Source: Patescibacteria group bacterium
GTDB taxonomy: Bacteria; Patescibacteriota; Microgenomatia; UBA1406; GWC2-37-13
Assembly: GCA_026415975.1 (NCBI GenBank)
Contig: JAOAFZ010000001.1
Span: 283,976-347,975, forward strand
Length of the DNA: 64,000 nt
Reading direction: 5' to 3'
The notes under the pieces are model-generated. The model ran no database searches, was not told where the DNA came from, and worked only from the letters and a program-made list of their open reading frames with translations. Positions 8,200 through 17,798 of the stretch are shown piece after piece. A program made the position numbers and the translations under genes. The stretch's first letter is position 1; the number at the start of each line of letters is the position of its first letter.

Positions 8200-9699
8200 A
8201 TGGCAATGAAAAAACGGGTTTTCGTCTTTGACACCACGCTCCGTGACGGGGAACAGGTCCCTGGGTGTCAGCTCAACACTGTTGAAAAAATTGAAGTCGC
8301 GAAATCCCTAGAACTCCTAGGTGTCGATATTATCGAGGCCGGATTCCCGATCTCCAGTCCCGCCGATTTCAATTCGATTGTAGAGATCTCAAAAGCAATC
8401 ACCGAGCCGATTATCTGTTCGCTCTCTCGTGCCGTAAAGGCTGACATCGACTGTGCCGCGGATTCGTTGAAATTTGCAAAAAAGAAGCGGATTCATACCT
8501 TTATCAGCGCTTCAGATATCCATATCAAGCACCAGTTCAAGTCTACCCGTGAGGATATTCTGCAGCGGGCAGTAGAAGCGGTCAGGCTTGCCAAACGGTA
8601 TGCAGAGGATGTCGAGTTTTCTGCAATGGATGCCGGCCGCGCCGATAATGACTATCTCGTCCGGATGTTTGAGGCAGTAATCAAGGCTGGAGCCACGGTC
8701 ATCAACATCCCGGATACTACGGGTTATTGTCTGCCGGAAGAGTTTGCATCTAAGGTGCGATACGTCATCGAGAACACGAAAGGCGTAGATAGAGTAGTCG
8801 TCTCTGTACACTGTCACAATGATCTGGGTCTGGCAACGGCCAATGCGATTGCCGGCCTGCAGGCGGGCGCACGGCAGGTTGAGTGTACGGTAAATGGTAT
8901 CGGCGAACGTGCCGGGAACACGTCTCTTGAAGAGACTGTTATGATCCTGCGCACCCGCAAGGATATCGGCCTTGATACTAAGATTAACACGAAACAGATT
9001 TATCAGGCTTCCCGGCTTGTTTCACGGCTGATGCGCATGCCGGTTCAGCCGAACAAGGCAATTGTCGGAAAAAACGCATTTGCACACTCTTCAGGCATTC
9101 ATCAGCATGGGGTATTGAACAAGCGTGAAACCTACGAGATCATCGATCCGGCTGACGTCGGTATAAATTCTTCAGGGATTCTTCTGACAGCTCGTAGCGG
9201 ACGTTCAGCACTGCGTCACCATCTGGAGCGGCTGGGGTACCAGCTGGATCAGGATCAACTTGACGAAGCGTACAAGAAGTTCCTTTCGCTGGCCGATAAA
9301 AAGAAGGACGTACACGACGACGATCTACTAGAACTTATGGGCCAGAAGATCGATCGCAAGCGCGGTATCAAGCTGGAACTCTTGCAGGTGGTCTGCGGAT
9401 CGCCGGTGCATCCGATGGCAGCGGTCAAGTTGCGCATCAACGGAAAGTCCTATAGCTCCGTGGGCAACGGAAACGGACCGGTGGATGCAGCATTCAATGC
9501 CGTGAACGATATCGTAAAAAAGAAGGTATTGCTCGAAGAGTTTCTGGTGCAGGCGGTAACCCGCGGCAGCGACGATATTGGGAAAGTACATGTGCAGATA
9601 TCCTACAATGACAATACGTATTACGGGTACGGATCGGATTCGGATATCATTGTAGCATCTGTAAAGGCATACATTGATGCTCTTAATAAGATCCTTTGA
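8200..9699 (+). CDS. leuA: 2-isopropylmalate synthase
   Basis: The 499-residue protein condenses acetyl-CoA with 2-ketoisovalerate, the committed step to leucine. The HMGL-type TIM barrel shows DTTLRDGEQ (Asp11 metal ligand, Arg15), the [11 protein letters not shown] metal-binding histidines near 205, and NGIGERAGN. The C-terminal 130 or so residues form the LeuA dimerisation/leucine-feedback domain ([16 protein letters not shown]). Citramalate synthase is a related alternative, but threonine dehydratase is encoded next door, so LeuA is favoured. The start could be 8200 or the ATG at 8206. The upstream sequence is a T-rich TTATTTCCTTTT stretch rather than a Shine-Dalgarno. Confidence 0.92.
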   Translation: MAMKKRVFVFDTTLRDGEQVPGCQLNTVEKIEVAKSLELLGVDIIEAGFPISSPADFNSIVEISKAITEPIICSLSRAVKADIDCAADSLKFAKKKRIHTFISASDIHIKHQFKSTREDILQRAVEAVRLAKRYAEDVEFSAMDAGRADNDYLVRMFEAVIKAGATVINIPDTTGYCLPEEFASKVRYVIENTKGVDRVVVSVHCHNDLGLATANAIAGLQAGARQVECTVNGIGERAGNTSLEETVMILRTRKDIGLDTKINTKQIYQASRLVSRLMRMPVQPNKAIVGKNAFAHSSGIHQHGVLNKRETYEIIDPADVGINSSGILLTARSGRSALRHHLERLGYQLDQDQLDEAYKKFLSLADKKKDVHDDDLLELMGQKIDRKRGIKLELLQVVCGSPVHPMAAVKLRINGKSYSSVGNGNGPVDAAFNAVNDIVKKKVLLEEFLVQAVTRGSDDIGKVHVQISYNDNTYYGYGSDSDIIVASVKAYIDALNKIL

Positions 9700-9709
9700 T
9701 TAAAAAAAT

Positions 9710-10954
9710 ATGGCAGTTTTACTACCGGATATCGAAGCGGCCGCTCAGCGGCTTGATGGAGTCGTTAAAAAGACGCTCCTGCAGTATAATGACCGGCTTT
9801 CCCAGCAGTATAATGCAAAAATTTACCTCAAACGTGAGGACACCCAGATCGTGCGCTCGTTCAAGATACGCGGTGCTTATAACAAAATAAGTTCCCTTAG
9901 TGCCGATGAAAAAAAGCGCGGGGTGGTTTGTGCCAGTGCGGGGAATCATGCCCAGGGAGTCGCGTACAGCTGTGCAAAACTTCAGATACGTGGTGCCATT
10001 TTCATGCCTGCCATCTCGCCGACGCAGAAGGTAGACCGCGTGCGGCACTTCGGCGGGGAGTTTGTCGAGATTGTTCTGGTAGGCTCAAACTTTGATGAAG
10101 CCCTTGCTGCCGCGCTTGAGTACGAACGAACGAATAATGCCGTCTTTGTCCATCCATTCAACGACGAAGCCGTTATCGCCGGTCAGGGAACTATTGCAAA
10201 GGAAATTGATGAGGAACTGGACGGGAATGTAGACATGGTAATTGCCTGCGTGGGTGGGGGAGGTCTGGTTTCGGGAATCGCCAGTTATTTCAAAGCGAAA
10301 AAACCTGAAGTACTGGTTCTTGGGAGCGAACCGCTCGGTGCAGCGGAGATGCACGCGTCGTTACAGGCGGGACATCTGGTCACGCTCGAAAAAATTGACA
10401 CCTTCGTCGATGGTGCTGCCATGAAGGCCGCCGGGGAAATTACCTTCGATATCGTACGCCGGCTGGTCGACGACATTAAGATTGTTCCCGAGGGTAAGGT
10501 CTGTAAAGAGATGGTGGATCTGTATCAGAACGAAGGAATCGTGGTGGAACCAGCCGGTGCGCTGGCGGTCTCTGCGCTCGATCAAGTTGCAGACCAAATC
10601 GCGGGTAAAACAGTCGTCTGTACCGTAAGCGGCGGCAACAACGACATTCTCCGGTACCCCGAGATTCTTGAGCGGAGCCTGGTGTACCAAGGTCTCAAGC
10701 ATTATTTTATTGTGGAGTTTGCCCAGCGTCCCGGACAGCTCCGGCAGTTTCTGGAACATGCCCTCGGTGCGGAAGACGATATCGTCAGATTCGAGTATGT
10801 CAAGAAAACTAACAAGGAAAAAGGACCGGCACTTGTTGGCATCGAGATTAAAAAGAAAGATGACCTCAAGCGCTTAAAGAACCGCATGGATGCAATCGGG
10901 ATCAACTATCGCCATATTACCCCGGATGATATTATGTATCAGTTCCTGATATAA
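9710..10954 (+). CDS. ilvA: Threonine dehydratase (deaminase), biosynthetic
   Basis: The 414-residue PLP enzyme converts threonine to 2-ketobutyrate, the entry to isoleucine. The PLP lysine is Lys52 in SFKIRGAYNK, and the phosphate-binding loop is CVGGGGLVSG near 178-187. After residue 330 there is one ACT-like regulatory domain (YFIVEFAQRPGQLRQFL), as in the shorter Bacillus-type enzyme rather than the two-ACT E. coli form. Isoleucine feedback is therefore likely but not shown. It sits between leuA and ilvC with short gaps. Confidence 0.93.
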   Translation: MAVLLPDIEAAAQRLDGVVKKTLLQYNDRLSQQYNAKIYLKREDTQIVRSFKIRGAYNKISSLSADEKKRGVVCASAGNHAQGVAYSCAKLQIRGAIFMPAISPTQKVDRVRHFGGEFVEIVLVGSNFDEALAAALEYERTNNAVFVHPFNDEAVIAGQGTIAKEIDEELDGNVDMVIACVGGGGLVSGIASYFKAKKPEVLVLGSEPLGAAEMHASLQAGHLVTLEKIDTFVDGAAMKAAGEITFDIVRRLVDDIKIVPEGKVCKEMVDLYQNEGIVVEPAGALAVSALDQVADQIAGKTVVCTVSGGNNDILRYPEILERSLVYQGLKHYFIVEFAQRPGQLRQFLEHALGAEDDIVRFEYVKKTNKEKGPALVGIEIKKKDDLKRLKNRMDAIGINYRHITPDDIMYQFLI

Positions 10955-10981
10955 TCGAATTACTATTTTTTCCTATTCGGT

Positions 10982-12037
10982 ATGAAAATCAACTTTGGAG
11001 GCGTCATAGAAGACGTCGTAACCCATGAAGAGTTCCCGCTTGCGAAAGCACAGGAAGTCCTGAAAGATGAAATAGTTGCAGTTCTTGGCTATGGTGTCCA
11101 GGGACCGGGACAGTCACTGAATATGCGCGACAATGCTATTCGGGTGATCATCGGGCAGCGGAAAGGCGGCAAATCCTGGGAAAAGGCGCTTCGGGATGGC
11201 TGGATAGAGGGAGAAACCCTCTTTGACATCGAAGAAGCGGCAGAACGCGGCACGATTATTCAGTTTCTTCTCTCCGATGCGGGGCAGAAAGAGTTCTGGC
11301 CAACCCTCAAGAAACATCTTACGAAAGGAAAAACCCTCTGTTTCTCCCATGGCTTCGGGGTAACGTATAAAGATCAGACAGGCATCATTCCGCCGCAGGA
11401 TATCGATGTTGTTCTTGTGGCTCCCAAGGGGTCAGGACTTTCGGTTCGCCGGAACTTCCTGGATGGCTCGGGTATCAACAGCTCAATTGCGGTATACCAG
11501 GATGCAACGGGGAAAGCTTGGGAGAAGGTAAAGGCTCTTGGTATTGCAGTTGGCTCTGGCTACCTATTTCCCACCACCTTCGAGAAAGAGGTGTACTCTG
11601 ATTTGACCGGTGAACGGGGTGTGCTGATGGGCGCGCTTGCTGGTGTTATGGAGGCACAGTACAATGAACTGCGCAAGCACGGTCACAGCCCGTCAGAGGC
11701 TTTTAATGAAACAGTGGAAGAACTTACCCAGTCGCTGATCCGCCTGGTTGGCGAAAATGGAATGGACTGGATGTATGCCAACTGTTCCACCACGGCCCAG
11801 CGAGGGGCGCTTGACTGGAAGGATAAGTTCCGCGATGCTGTGGCACCGGTATTTGCTGATCTTTATGAAAGCGTAGCCAACGGTACTGAGGCGCGGATCA
11901 CGATCGAGCGAAACAGCCAACCAGACTACCGCGAAAAACTGGAGGAAGAACTCAAGAAAATGCACGATTCCGAGATGTGGAGTGCTGGTCGAAAGGTCCG
12001 TGAGCTGCGACCTGAAAACTGGAAGAAACGCGGATAA
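10982..12037 (+). CDS. ilvC: Ketol-acid reductoisomerase
   Basis: The 351-residue protein isomerises and reduces acetolactate with NADPH. The nucleotide loop reads LGYGVQGPGQSLNMRDN, followed by IIGQRKGGKSWEKA, and the C-terminal metal-binding region contains GERG and SEAFNETVEELTQSL. This wording (GYGVQGPGQ, NSQPDYREKLEEELKKM, LRPENW) resembles, from memory, the KARI branch found in Bacteroidetes and fungal mitochondria (Ilv5) rather than the common GYGSQGHA bacterial type, which hints at horizontal transfer. It follows ilvA after 27 nt. No terminator is evident after it. Confidence 0.93.
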   Translation: MKINFGGVIEDVVTHEEFPLAKAQEVLKDEIVAVLGYGVQGPGQSLNMRDNAIRVIIGQRKGGKSWEKALRDGWIEGETLFDIEEAAERGTIIQFLLSDAGQKEFWPTLKKHLTKGKTLCFSHGFGVTYKDQTGIIPPQDIDVVLVAPKGSGLSVRRNFLDGSGINSSIAVYQDATGKAWEKVKALGIAVGSGYLFPTTFEKEVYSDLTGERGVLMGALAGVMEAQYNELRKHGHSPSEAFNETVEELTQSLIRLVGENGMDWMYANCSTTAQRGALDWKDKFRDAVAPVFADLYESVANGTEARITIERNSQPDYREKLEEELKKMHDSEMWSAGRKVRELRPENWKKRG

Positions 12038-12194
12038 AAGAGTAAGACCTTCTTGCTAAGAAAATTTAACCGCGATTGCCTGTCGCAGGAGCTGGTCATA
12101 CTCAAGGACATTATAGGCGATGGTGTTATCATGGGTGGTATTGCGCAGGATGCGCCTGCATTCAATATGAGAAAGAACGGTCAGGTGAGTATGG

Positions 12195-12200
12195 TATACT
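12195..12200 (+). promoter_or_regulatory. Possible -10 element for ilvD
   Basis: A TATACT hexamer lies 34 nt before the ilvD ATG in the 197-bp ilvC-ilvD gap. No good -35 box is seen at 16-18 nt upstream. Unlike other operon heads here, it would leave a real 5' leader of about 28 nt. The rest of the gap has no terminator or recognisable gene. Confidence 0.35.
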
Positions 12201-12234
12201 TTAAAATTAGTTAATCTTTTCTCTTGGTCTGAAA

Positions 12235-14040
12235 ATGTCTAAAGCCGGTGATTGTAAAAACTGCGAGTGTTGTTGCGGAGCATTTCCCTCGAACAAATGT
12301 GAAACTGTTCCGGAATTGACCGTAGACACCTCCGCTTTAAAAACCCGGAGTAGAGATCTTACCTCGGTACCTGGAGATAAAAACTGGGTAAAGCGCGCGC
12401 CAGCCAGAGCGATGATGCGGGCCGTGAACTACAGCGATGCCGACTTCGAGAAACCACTCATCTGCGTTGCCGCTCCGTATTCTGATGTTTCTCCCTGTAA
12501 TAACCATATCTTCGAGCTGGGCAGGATCATCGAGGACGAGGTGGAACGTTGCGGGGGTAAGCCGTACATCTTTGGCACTCCGGTGGTAACAGACGGAGAG
12601 GCCATGGGTACAGAGGGAATGAAGTATTCGCTGGTATCTCGGGATCTGATCGCGGACTGTATCGAGGCAATGACCGAAGCGTACTCCGCCGATGGTGTAA
12701 TAGCCCTCTCCGGCTGCGACAAAACAATTCCAGCATCGCTTATGCCGATTGCACGGCATAATCTGATCGGAATAACTCTCTATGGGGGGTCCATCAGACC
12801 CGGACATCTGAACGGGGAAGATCTTACCGTCGTGAGTATCTTCGAGGCGGTAGGTGCACATGGTGCCGGGAAAATTGACGATAAAACCCTACATGAAGTT
12901 GAGTGCCATTCTTGCCCGGGAAATGGCGCATGCGGAGGTATGTATACTGCCAATACCATGTCCTCCTGCATCGAAGCTATGGGAATGGCACTTCCGGGCA
13001 GTTCTTCCCATGTGGCCACAGACGAACATAATGCTCTCTCTGCCGAGAAGAGGCTTGATTGTATCAATACCGCTCGGGCGATCTTCAACCTCATGAAGCT
13101 GAATATCCGTGCCCGGGATATCATGACCTTCAAGGCTTTCGAGAATGCGATCACACTCATGATGGCCTTGGGAGGTTCCACAAACGGAGTGTTGCACCTG
13201 CTTGCCCTGGCCCGTGAGGCGGGGGTTGATCTGAAAATAGACGACTTTAATAGGATCGGAGCAAAGGTGCCCCTTCTTGGCAATCTTAAACCCTTCGGCA
13301 AGTATGTAATGAACGATCTTTCCCGGATTGGAGGGGTGCCGATGGTAATGAAGCTACTCTTGCGGGCTGGTTATCTGCACGGAGACTGTATTACTGTTAC
13401 TGGGAAGACAATCGCCGAAAATCTCGAGACTGCCCCCGATTTTCCAAAGGATCAGGACATTATCTACCCGCTTGAGAGGCCATATGCGCCTCCGGGTAAC
13501 CATATTCTCATTGTACGGGGAAACCTTGCTTCAGAGGGTGCAGTAATCAAGTTGAGCGGGAAAGAACTTAAAAAACACGTTGGTCCGGCACGAGTCTTCG
13601 AGCGCGAGGAGGATTGTCTTCAGGCTATCCTGGACGGAAAGATCAAGAAAGGTGATGTCATTGTGATTCGCTATGAAGGACCGAAAGGCGGACCCGGAAT
13701 GCGTGAGATGCTTTCACCCTCTGCCGCGCTCATGGGAGCTGGTTTAGGGAAAGATGTAGCACTTATTACTGACGGGCGGTTTTCCGGGGGAACTCACGGG
13801 ATAATGGTGGGCCATGTATCTCCGGAAGCAGCTGCAGGCGGGCTTATTGCGCTTGTAGAAGAAGGAGACTCTATAGAACTGAATATTACCACCCGGGAAA
13901 TAACGCTCCATGTCGATGAAGAAACTATTGCCGCCCGTCGATCCAAGTGGACGCCACCTAAGCCGCGGTATACACGGGGATTGCTGTATAAATACGCTAC
14001 CCTCGTGTCCAGTGCCAGCGAAGGTGCGGTAACCAGTTAA
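12235..14040 (+). CDS. ilvD: Dihydroxy-acid dehydratase with cysteine-rich N-terminal extension
   Basis: The 601-residue iron-sulfur dehydratase catalyses the third common step of Val/Ile synthesis. Likely cluster cysteines are Cys88 (SPCNNH), Cys161 (SGCDKTIP) and Cys227 or Cys233 ([16 protein letters not shown]). This arrangement resembles the plant and mycobacterial [2Fe-2S] class. The conserved body begins near residue 35 (LKTRSRDLT). The preceding segment carries six cysteines in 22 residues (Cys7, 10, 12, 13, 14, 22), which is not part of the usual fold. The ATG at 12235 is the natural start downstream of the -10 candidate, so the extension should be translated, though this is unproven. 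Confidence 0.93.
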   Translation: MSKAGDCKNCECCCGAFPSNKCETVPELTVDTSALKTRSRDLTSVPGDKNWVKRAPARAMMRAVNYSDADFEKPLICVAAPYSDVSPCNNHIFELGRIIEDEVERCGGKPYIFGTPVVTDGEAMGTEGMKYSLVSRDLIADCIEAMTEAYSADGVIALSGCDKTIPASLMPIARHNLIGITLYGGSIRPGHLNGEDLTVVSIFEAVGAHGAGKIDDKTLHEVECHSCPGNGACGGMYTANTMSSCIEAMGMALPGSSSHVATDEHNALSAEKRLDCINTARAIFNLMKLNIRARDIMTFKAFENAITLMMALGGSTNGVLHLLALAREAGVDLKIDDFNRIGAKVPLLGNLKPFGKYVMNDLSRIGGVPMVMKLLLRAGYLHGDCITVTGKTIAENLETAPDFPKDQDIIYPLERPYAPPGNHILIVRGNLASEGAVIKLSGKELKKHVGPARVFEREEDCLQAILDGKIKKGDVIVIRYEGPKGGPGMREMLSPSAALMGAGLGKDVALITDGRFSGGTHGIMVGHVSPEAAAGGLIALVEEGDSIELNITTREITLHVDEETIAARRSKWTPPKPRYTRGLLYKYATLVSSASEGAVTS

Positions 14041-14090
14041 ATTCAAAAATGCATCCCGGGTTTTTCCATTGATAATTCTCATTTTCTCAT

Positions 14091-14462
14091 ATGAACATCA
14101 TTCAGACAGACCTCGCTCCTGCAGCAATCGGGCCGTATTCCCAGGCAATAGAGAGCAACGGCTTTGTGTTTTGTTCCGGACAGATCGGTCTGAACCCGGA
14201 AACTGGTGAACTCGTGAAAGGCTTTGATGAGCAGGTGCATCAGATTATGCGGAACATCCAGGCTGTACTGGAAGCAGCGGAACTCACGCTGGATCGGGTG
14301 GTAAAGACTACGGTATTTCTTACTGACATGAACGATTTTCCAGTGTTCAACGACATCTACGAACAGTTCTTCCATGAACATCGTCCGGCACGGTCAACGG
14401 TTGCAGTGAAAGCTCTTCCAAAAGGTGCAAAGATCGAAATCGAGGTAATTGCGGTAAAGTAA
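14091..14462 (+). CDS. ridA: Enamine/imine deaminase, RidA family
   Basis: The 123-residue protein has standard RidA length. It carries the catalytic arginine Arg101 in RPARSTVAVKALP and the N-terminal AIGPYSQAI motif. RidA hydrolyses reactive 2-aminoacrylate and related enamines released by PLP dehydratases such as IlvA, so its place in this cluster fits. It starts 50 nt after ilvD, with a T/C-rich upstream stretch and no Shine-Dalgarno. Confidence 0.93.
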   Translation: MNIIQTDLAPAAIGPYSQAIESNGFVFCSGQIGLNPETGELVKGFDEQVHQIMRNIQAVLEAAELTLDRVVKTTVFLTDMNDFPVFNDIYEQFFHEHRPARSTVAVKALPKGAKIEIEVIAVK

Positions 14463-14486
14463 TCGTCCACTGCGGTTCCGACTGTG

Positions 14487-14492
14487 TATAAT
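14487..14492 (+). promoter_or_regulatory. -10 element of the glycosyltransferase gene
   Basis: TATAAT lies 7 nt before the ATG at 14500. The earlier in-frame ATG at 14491 falls inside the hexamer and so is not a credible start for a transcript from this promoter. The -35 region is weak. Confidence 0.55.
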
Positions 14493-14499
14493 GACCTTG

Positions 14500-16251
14500 A
14501 TGCATGCTTTCAAGAAAGCTCTGTACCGGTATCCTATACGATTTTTGCTGCTGGGAATTCTGGTGCTTGCTCTTTTTCTTCGTTTCTGGGATCTTGGGGG
14601 AATTCCAGCCGGTTTACATGACGACGAGGTTGCAAATGCTTACGTGGGAAAGTATAGTCTCATCCATGGAGTAGACCTTTATGGCAATCCGTTTCCCCTC
14701 CTATACTTCGACAAGTTCGGTGATTACCCTCCGGTTCTTCCCATGTACCTCTCCGGAGCGGGCGCGCTCCTTTTTGGTGATACGGTTTTTGGAGCCCGTT
14801 TTTTTCATGCACTTGCCGGTGCAGTTACAATAGTCCCGGCATACCTGCTCGGTCTTCTGGTGTTCCGGAGAAAGAAGACAGCGCTTCTTGCGGCTTTTTT
14901 CACCGCTCTCCTTCCGTGGCATCTGGTGCTTTCTCGTACCAGTGCGGAAGGGGTTGTTGCGTCCTTTGTATTTCTGTGCGGTATTGTCGCAGTTCTCTGT
15001 GGAATCAGCCGCTCTAGTACAAACGGTGCCCTTATCGCAGTGGGAGGATTTACCGGTCTGATGCTTACCTACCTGCTCTATCCGGGATACCGGGTTATTG
15101 TACCCCTGGCACTGCTTCCGTTGCCGCTAATGCTTGCTGCCCGCCGTCACAGGAAACCGGTGCTCCTGGCAGGATTGTTAGCCGTGGTGGTTGCCTTCGC
15201 CGCAACCGGTCTTATTTTCCGGACAGAGTGGGGGAAAGGGCGGTTCCAGCAAACCTCCATCTTTACTTCAGCATTCGATATCGAAGGGAAGCTGCAACGA
15301 CTTATATTTAATGAAGATTCAATCCTGATTGCCCGCATATTCAACAATAAGGTGGTGGGATACTCCCGGGGACTGGTAGAGTCATATCTTACCTATTGGT
15401 CTCCCGGTTTTCTCTTTTTTGAGGAAGGGCAGTCGAAACATTATTCGGTACCCATGCACGGAGTAGCGTATCTGGTTTTTATACCGCTCCTTCTTGCGAT
15501 TGTGCGGTTTGTCTGGACGCAAAAAGAGCCTTTGCGCATCCGGTCGGTTCAAGCCTGGTTTTTCTGGTTACTCCTGATCGCCCCGATACCTGCGGCACTC
15601 ACGGCAACTGAGTCGCCGAATATTCACCGGAGTCTGCCGTTCGGACTATTGCTTACGATTGCAGCTGCTTATGGGTTTACTTTGCTGGAGCGGTTTCCGA
15701 AACCGGAATACCGGAAGCGGCGGATTCCGGTGGTGGAGGGTATACTTGCTGTGGTTCTCGCAGTTGAGGTCGTCTTTTTCATGCACGCATATTACCAGCA
15801 TGCAAGCATGTATACTGCACCCTTCCGGAACAGCGGAAATAAGGAACTGGTAGAGTACCTTGTCCGAGAGCGCGGGAATTATGGACGGGCGATCATTTCG
15901 AACGATCAGCGCTGGTTGCCGGTACATTACCTGTATTACACATCCCAATATCCCCGGGAACTTGCAGGTACCTTCGGGAAAAACTTTCGGGTTTCTCGGC
16001 TGGACAATCTGGAGTTTTCCGAGATCGTTTGCCCCACGGTGACAGCCTGGGAATCGTACCAGCAGACCGGTACCGTGCCTGACCCGTCGGTACTCTATGT
16101 GGAACCCATCGGCTGTAAAGAGGGGCGGGTTGCAAATAAGTATGACGACCGTTTTACGTACATAGAAACTATTAAGCGAACCGACTTCAGTGATGCATTC
16201 TATGTACTCCGCTGGAACGTGCAGCAGGGATTGAGAACCAGAGCTGAATAA
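14500..16251 (+). CDS. Polytopic membrane glycosyltransferase (GT39/ArnT-like)
   Basis: The 583-residue protein has about ten predicted membrane spans and begins with a positively charged N terminus and a long hydrophobic helix. The first outside loop has HDDEVANAY, the acidic motif typical of GT-C enzymes that use lipid-linked sugars (PMT, ArnT, GT83). A soluble C-terminal region of about 150 residues follows. It probably transfers a sugar from a polyprenyl-phosphate carrier to a protein or cell-wall glycan; the acceptor is unknown. It interrupts the branched-chain cluster between ridA and leuC and has its own -10 box. The leuC promoter lies within its last codons. Confidence 0.78.
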   Translation: MHAFKKALYRYPIRFLLLGILVLALFLRFWDLGGIPAGLHDDEVANAYVGKYSLIHGVDLYGNPFPLLYFDKFGDYPPVLPMYLSGAGALLFGDTVFGARFFHALAGAVTIVPAYLLGLLVFRRKKTALLAAFFTALLPWHLVLSRTSAEGVVASFVFLCGIVAVLCGISRSSTNGALIAVGGFTGLMLTYLLYPGYRVIVPLALLPLPLMLAARRHRKPVLLAGLLAVVVAFAATGLIFRTEWGKGRFQQTSIFTSAFDIEGKLQRLIFNEDSILIARIFNNKVVGYSRGLVESYLTYWSPGFLFFEEGQSKHYSVPMHGVAYLVFIPLLLAIVRFVWTQKEPLRIRSVQAWFFWLLLIAPIPAALTATESPNIHRSLPFGLLLTIAAAYGFTLLERFPKPEYRKRRIPVVEGILAVVLAVEVVFFMHAYYQHASMYTAPFRNSGNKELVEYLVRERGNYGRAIISNDQRWLPVHYLYYTSQYPRELAGTFGKNFRVSRLDNLEFSEIVCPTVTAWESYQQTGTVPDPSVLYVEPIGCKEGRVANKYDDRFTYIETIKRTDFSDAFYVLRWNVQQGLRTRAE

Positions 16252-16259
16252 GGTATACT
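16231..16259 (+). promoter_or_regulatory. Promoter of the leuC leader
   Basis: TTGAGA (16231-16236) and TATACT (16254-16259) are 17 nt apart and overlap the 3' end of the glycosyltransferase gene. The leader peptide ATG lies 6 nt after the -10 box. Confidence 0.82.
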
Positions 16260-16265
16260 ATTCCC

Positions 16266-16322
16266 ATGGTAATCACGGCAAACGCTATTGCATCAGATGC
16301 GCTAGACTTGACTCGTACTTGA
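16266..16322 (+). CDS. Leader peptide of the leuC attenuator
   Basis: The 18-residue ORF reads MVITANAIASDALDLTRT and ends in TGA at 16320-16322. It contains Val, two Ile, two Leu (CTA and TTG, uncommon codons close to the stop) and three Thr. Position, codon content and the hairpins behind it match a ribosome-mediated attenuator for leucine genes. As with the ilvE leader, its ATG is almost at the predicted transcription start, so it should be read from a leaderless mRNA. Confidence 0.76.
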   Translation: MVITANAIASDALDLTRT

Positions 16323-16369
16323 GCGGGGAATAGTTTTGTGTCGCCCGCTCGCAAAAGCGGGCTTTTTTT
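16321..16369 (+). terminator. Transcription attenuator upstream of leuC
   Basis: The terminator pairs GCCCGCT (16343-16349) with AGCGGGC (16356-16362) around a 6-nt loop, followed by seven T (16363-16369). The alternative antiterminator pairs GAGCGGG (16321-16327, overlapping the leader TGA) perfectly with CCCGCTC (16344-16350) over seven base pairs. A ribosome finishing the leader would mask 16321-16327 and allow termination. Stalling upstream would free it. This is the same arrangement as at ilvE. Confidence 0.82.
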
Positions 16370-16384
16370 GTGGAGACAACTAAA

Positions 16385-17794
16385 ATGAAAAACCAGCCAA
16401 AAACCATCATCGATAAACTCTGGGACGCGCATGTTGTTCGTCAGGAAGACGGGTATCCCGCTGTGCTGTTTATAGATGCACATTTAGTACATGAAGTTAC
16501 CAGTCCCCAAGCATTTGATGGATTGCGTGCCCGGGGTTTGCCGGTATTCCGGACCGATCGCACCTGGGCCACCATGGATCACAATGTGCCCACAAAGGAT
16601 CAGCATTTGCCAATTAAAGAGCTTCTGTCCCGCAAGCAGGTCGAGATGCTCCGCAACAACTGCGAGGCATTCGGTGTACGGCTCTACGGTCTGGGGCACC
16701 CGTGGCAGGGAATTGTACATGTCATCGGTCCCGAGCTCGGAATTACCAAACCCGGAATGACCATAGTCTGTGGCGACAGCCATACCTCTACTCACGGTGC
16801 ATTCGGTGCGATGGCCTTCGGAATCGGGACATCAGAAGTGGAGCAGGTAATGGCATCCCAGTGTATCCTGCAGTACAAACCCAAAACCATGAAGATCGAG
16901 GTGAACGGGAAGCTTGGGACGGGTGTGGTTTCCAAGGACATAATTCTTTACATAATAAGCAAACTCTCTGCATCCGGCGGCACCGGGTATTTTGTGGAAT
17001 ATGCCGGTGATACAATATGTAGCCTCTCGATGGAAGCCCGAATGACGATCTGTAACATGAGCATAGAGATGGGTGCCCGAGGTGGGCTCATTGCCCCGGA
17101 TGAGACTACCTATGCATACATGAAGGGTCGCGAGTTTATGCCAAAAGGCGATGAATGGGAAAAAGCAGTCGCATACTGGAAAACTCTTCCCACCGACGAG
17201 GGCGCTTCCTTTGATCGCGTCGAGACGTTCCGTGCCGAAGACATCGAGCCAATGATAACCTATGGCACTAATCCGGGTATGGGCATCGGCATTTCTGGCT
17301 CAATACCTGTCCCCGCAGATCTTCCCTCCGAAAACGACCGGAAAAGTCTAGAGAAGTCTCTAAAATACATGGGCCTCACCCCGGGTCAGCGGATACTCGG
17401 GCAGCGTGTAGATTACGTCTTCTTTGGCAGCTGTACCAACTCACGTATCGAGGATTTCCGGCTTGCTGCACAAATCCTGAAGGGACGGAAGAAAGCTCCA
17501 ACGGTAGAAGCATATCTGGTTCCCGGTTCATACCAGGTCATGGAACAGGCAAAAAGAGAAGGTCTGGACCGTGTTTTCGCGGAAGCCGGCTTTGAGCTTC
17601 GTGGCGCCGGCTGTTCAGCTTGTTTGGGAATGAATGAGGATAAGATTCCGGCCGGAAAATACTGCGTTTCAACGAGCAATCGCAACTTTGAGGGTCGTCA
17701 AGGGCCGGGTGCCCGTACGATGCTCGCCAGTCCGCTGACTGCTGCTGCAACGGCAATCCGCGGGGTAGTTACCGATCCACGGGAATTTTTGTAA
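16385..17794 (+). CDS. leuC: 3-isopropylmalate dehydratase large subunit
   Basis: The 469-residue protein is a bacterial-type LeuC, which isomerises isopropylmalate together with LeuD. The three [4Fe-4S] ligands are Cys350 (FFGSCTNSR), Cys410 and Cys413 ([14 protein letters not shown]). The [12 protein letters not shown] substrate motif is at 130-141. The ATG at 16385 is preferred over a GTG at 16370, because GGAG (16372-16375) sits 9 nt before it. This is one of the few convincing Shine-Dalgarno sites in the window, and it follows the attenuator T-run. Confidence 0.95.
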   Translation: MKNQPKTIIDKLWDAHVVRQEDGYPAVLFIDAHLVHEVTSPQAFDGLRARGLPVFRTDRTWATMDHNVPTKDQHLPIKELLSRKQVEMLRNNCEAFGVRLYGLGHPWQGIVHVIGPELGITKPGMTIVCGDSHTSTHGAFGAMAFGIGTSEVEQVMASQCILQYKPKTMKIEVNGKLGTGVVSKDIILYIISKLSASGGTGYFVEYAGDTICSLSMEARMTICNMSIEMGARGGLIAPDETTYAYMKGREFMPKGDEWEKAVAYWKTLPTDEGASFDRVETFRAEDIEPMITYGTNPGMGIGISGSIPVPADLPSENDRKSLEKSLKYMGLTPGQRILGQRVDYVFFGSCTNSRIEDFRLAAQILKGRKKAPTVEAYLVPGSYQVMEQAKREGLDRVFAEAGFELRGAGCSACLGMNEDKIPAGKYCVSTSNRNFEGRQGPGARTMLASPLTAAATAIRGVVTDPREFL

Positions 17795-17798
17795 TCGT

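Noticed and set aside
12038..12214. In-frame continuation after the ilvC stop giving a 58-codon protein-like stretch (LVILKDIIGDGVIMGGIAQD is one part)
   Set aside because: There is no start codon with a promoter or overlap, no recognised similarity, and it ends just before ilvD. It may be a remnant but cannot be supported as a gene.
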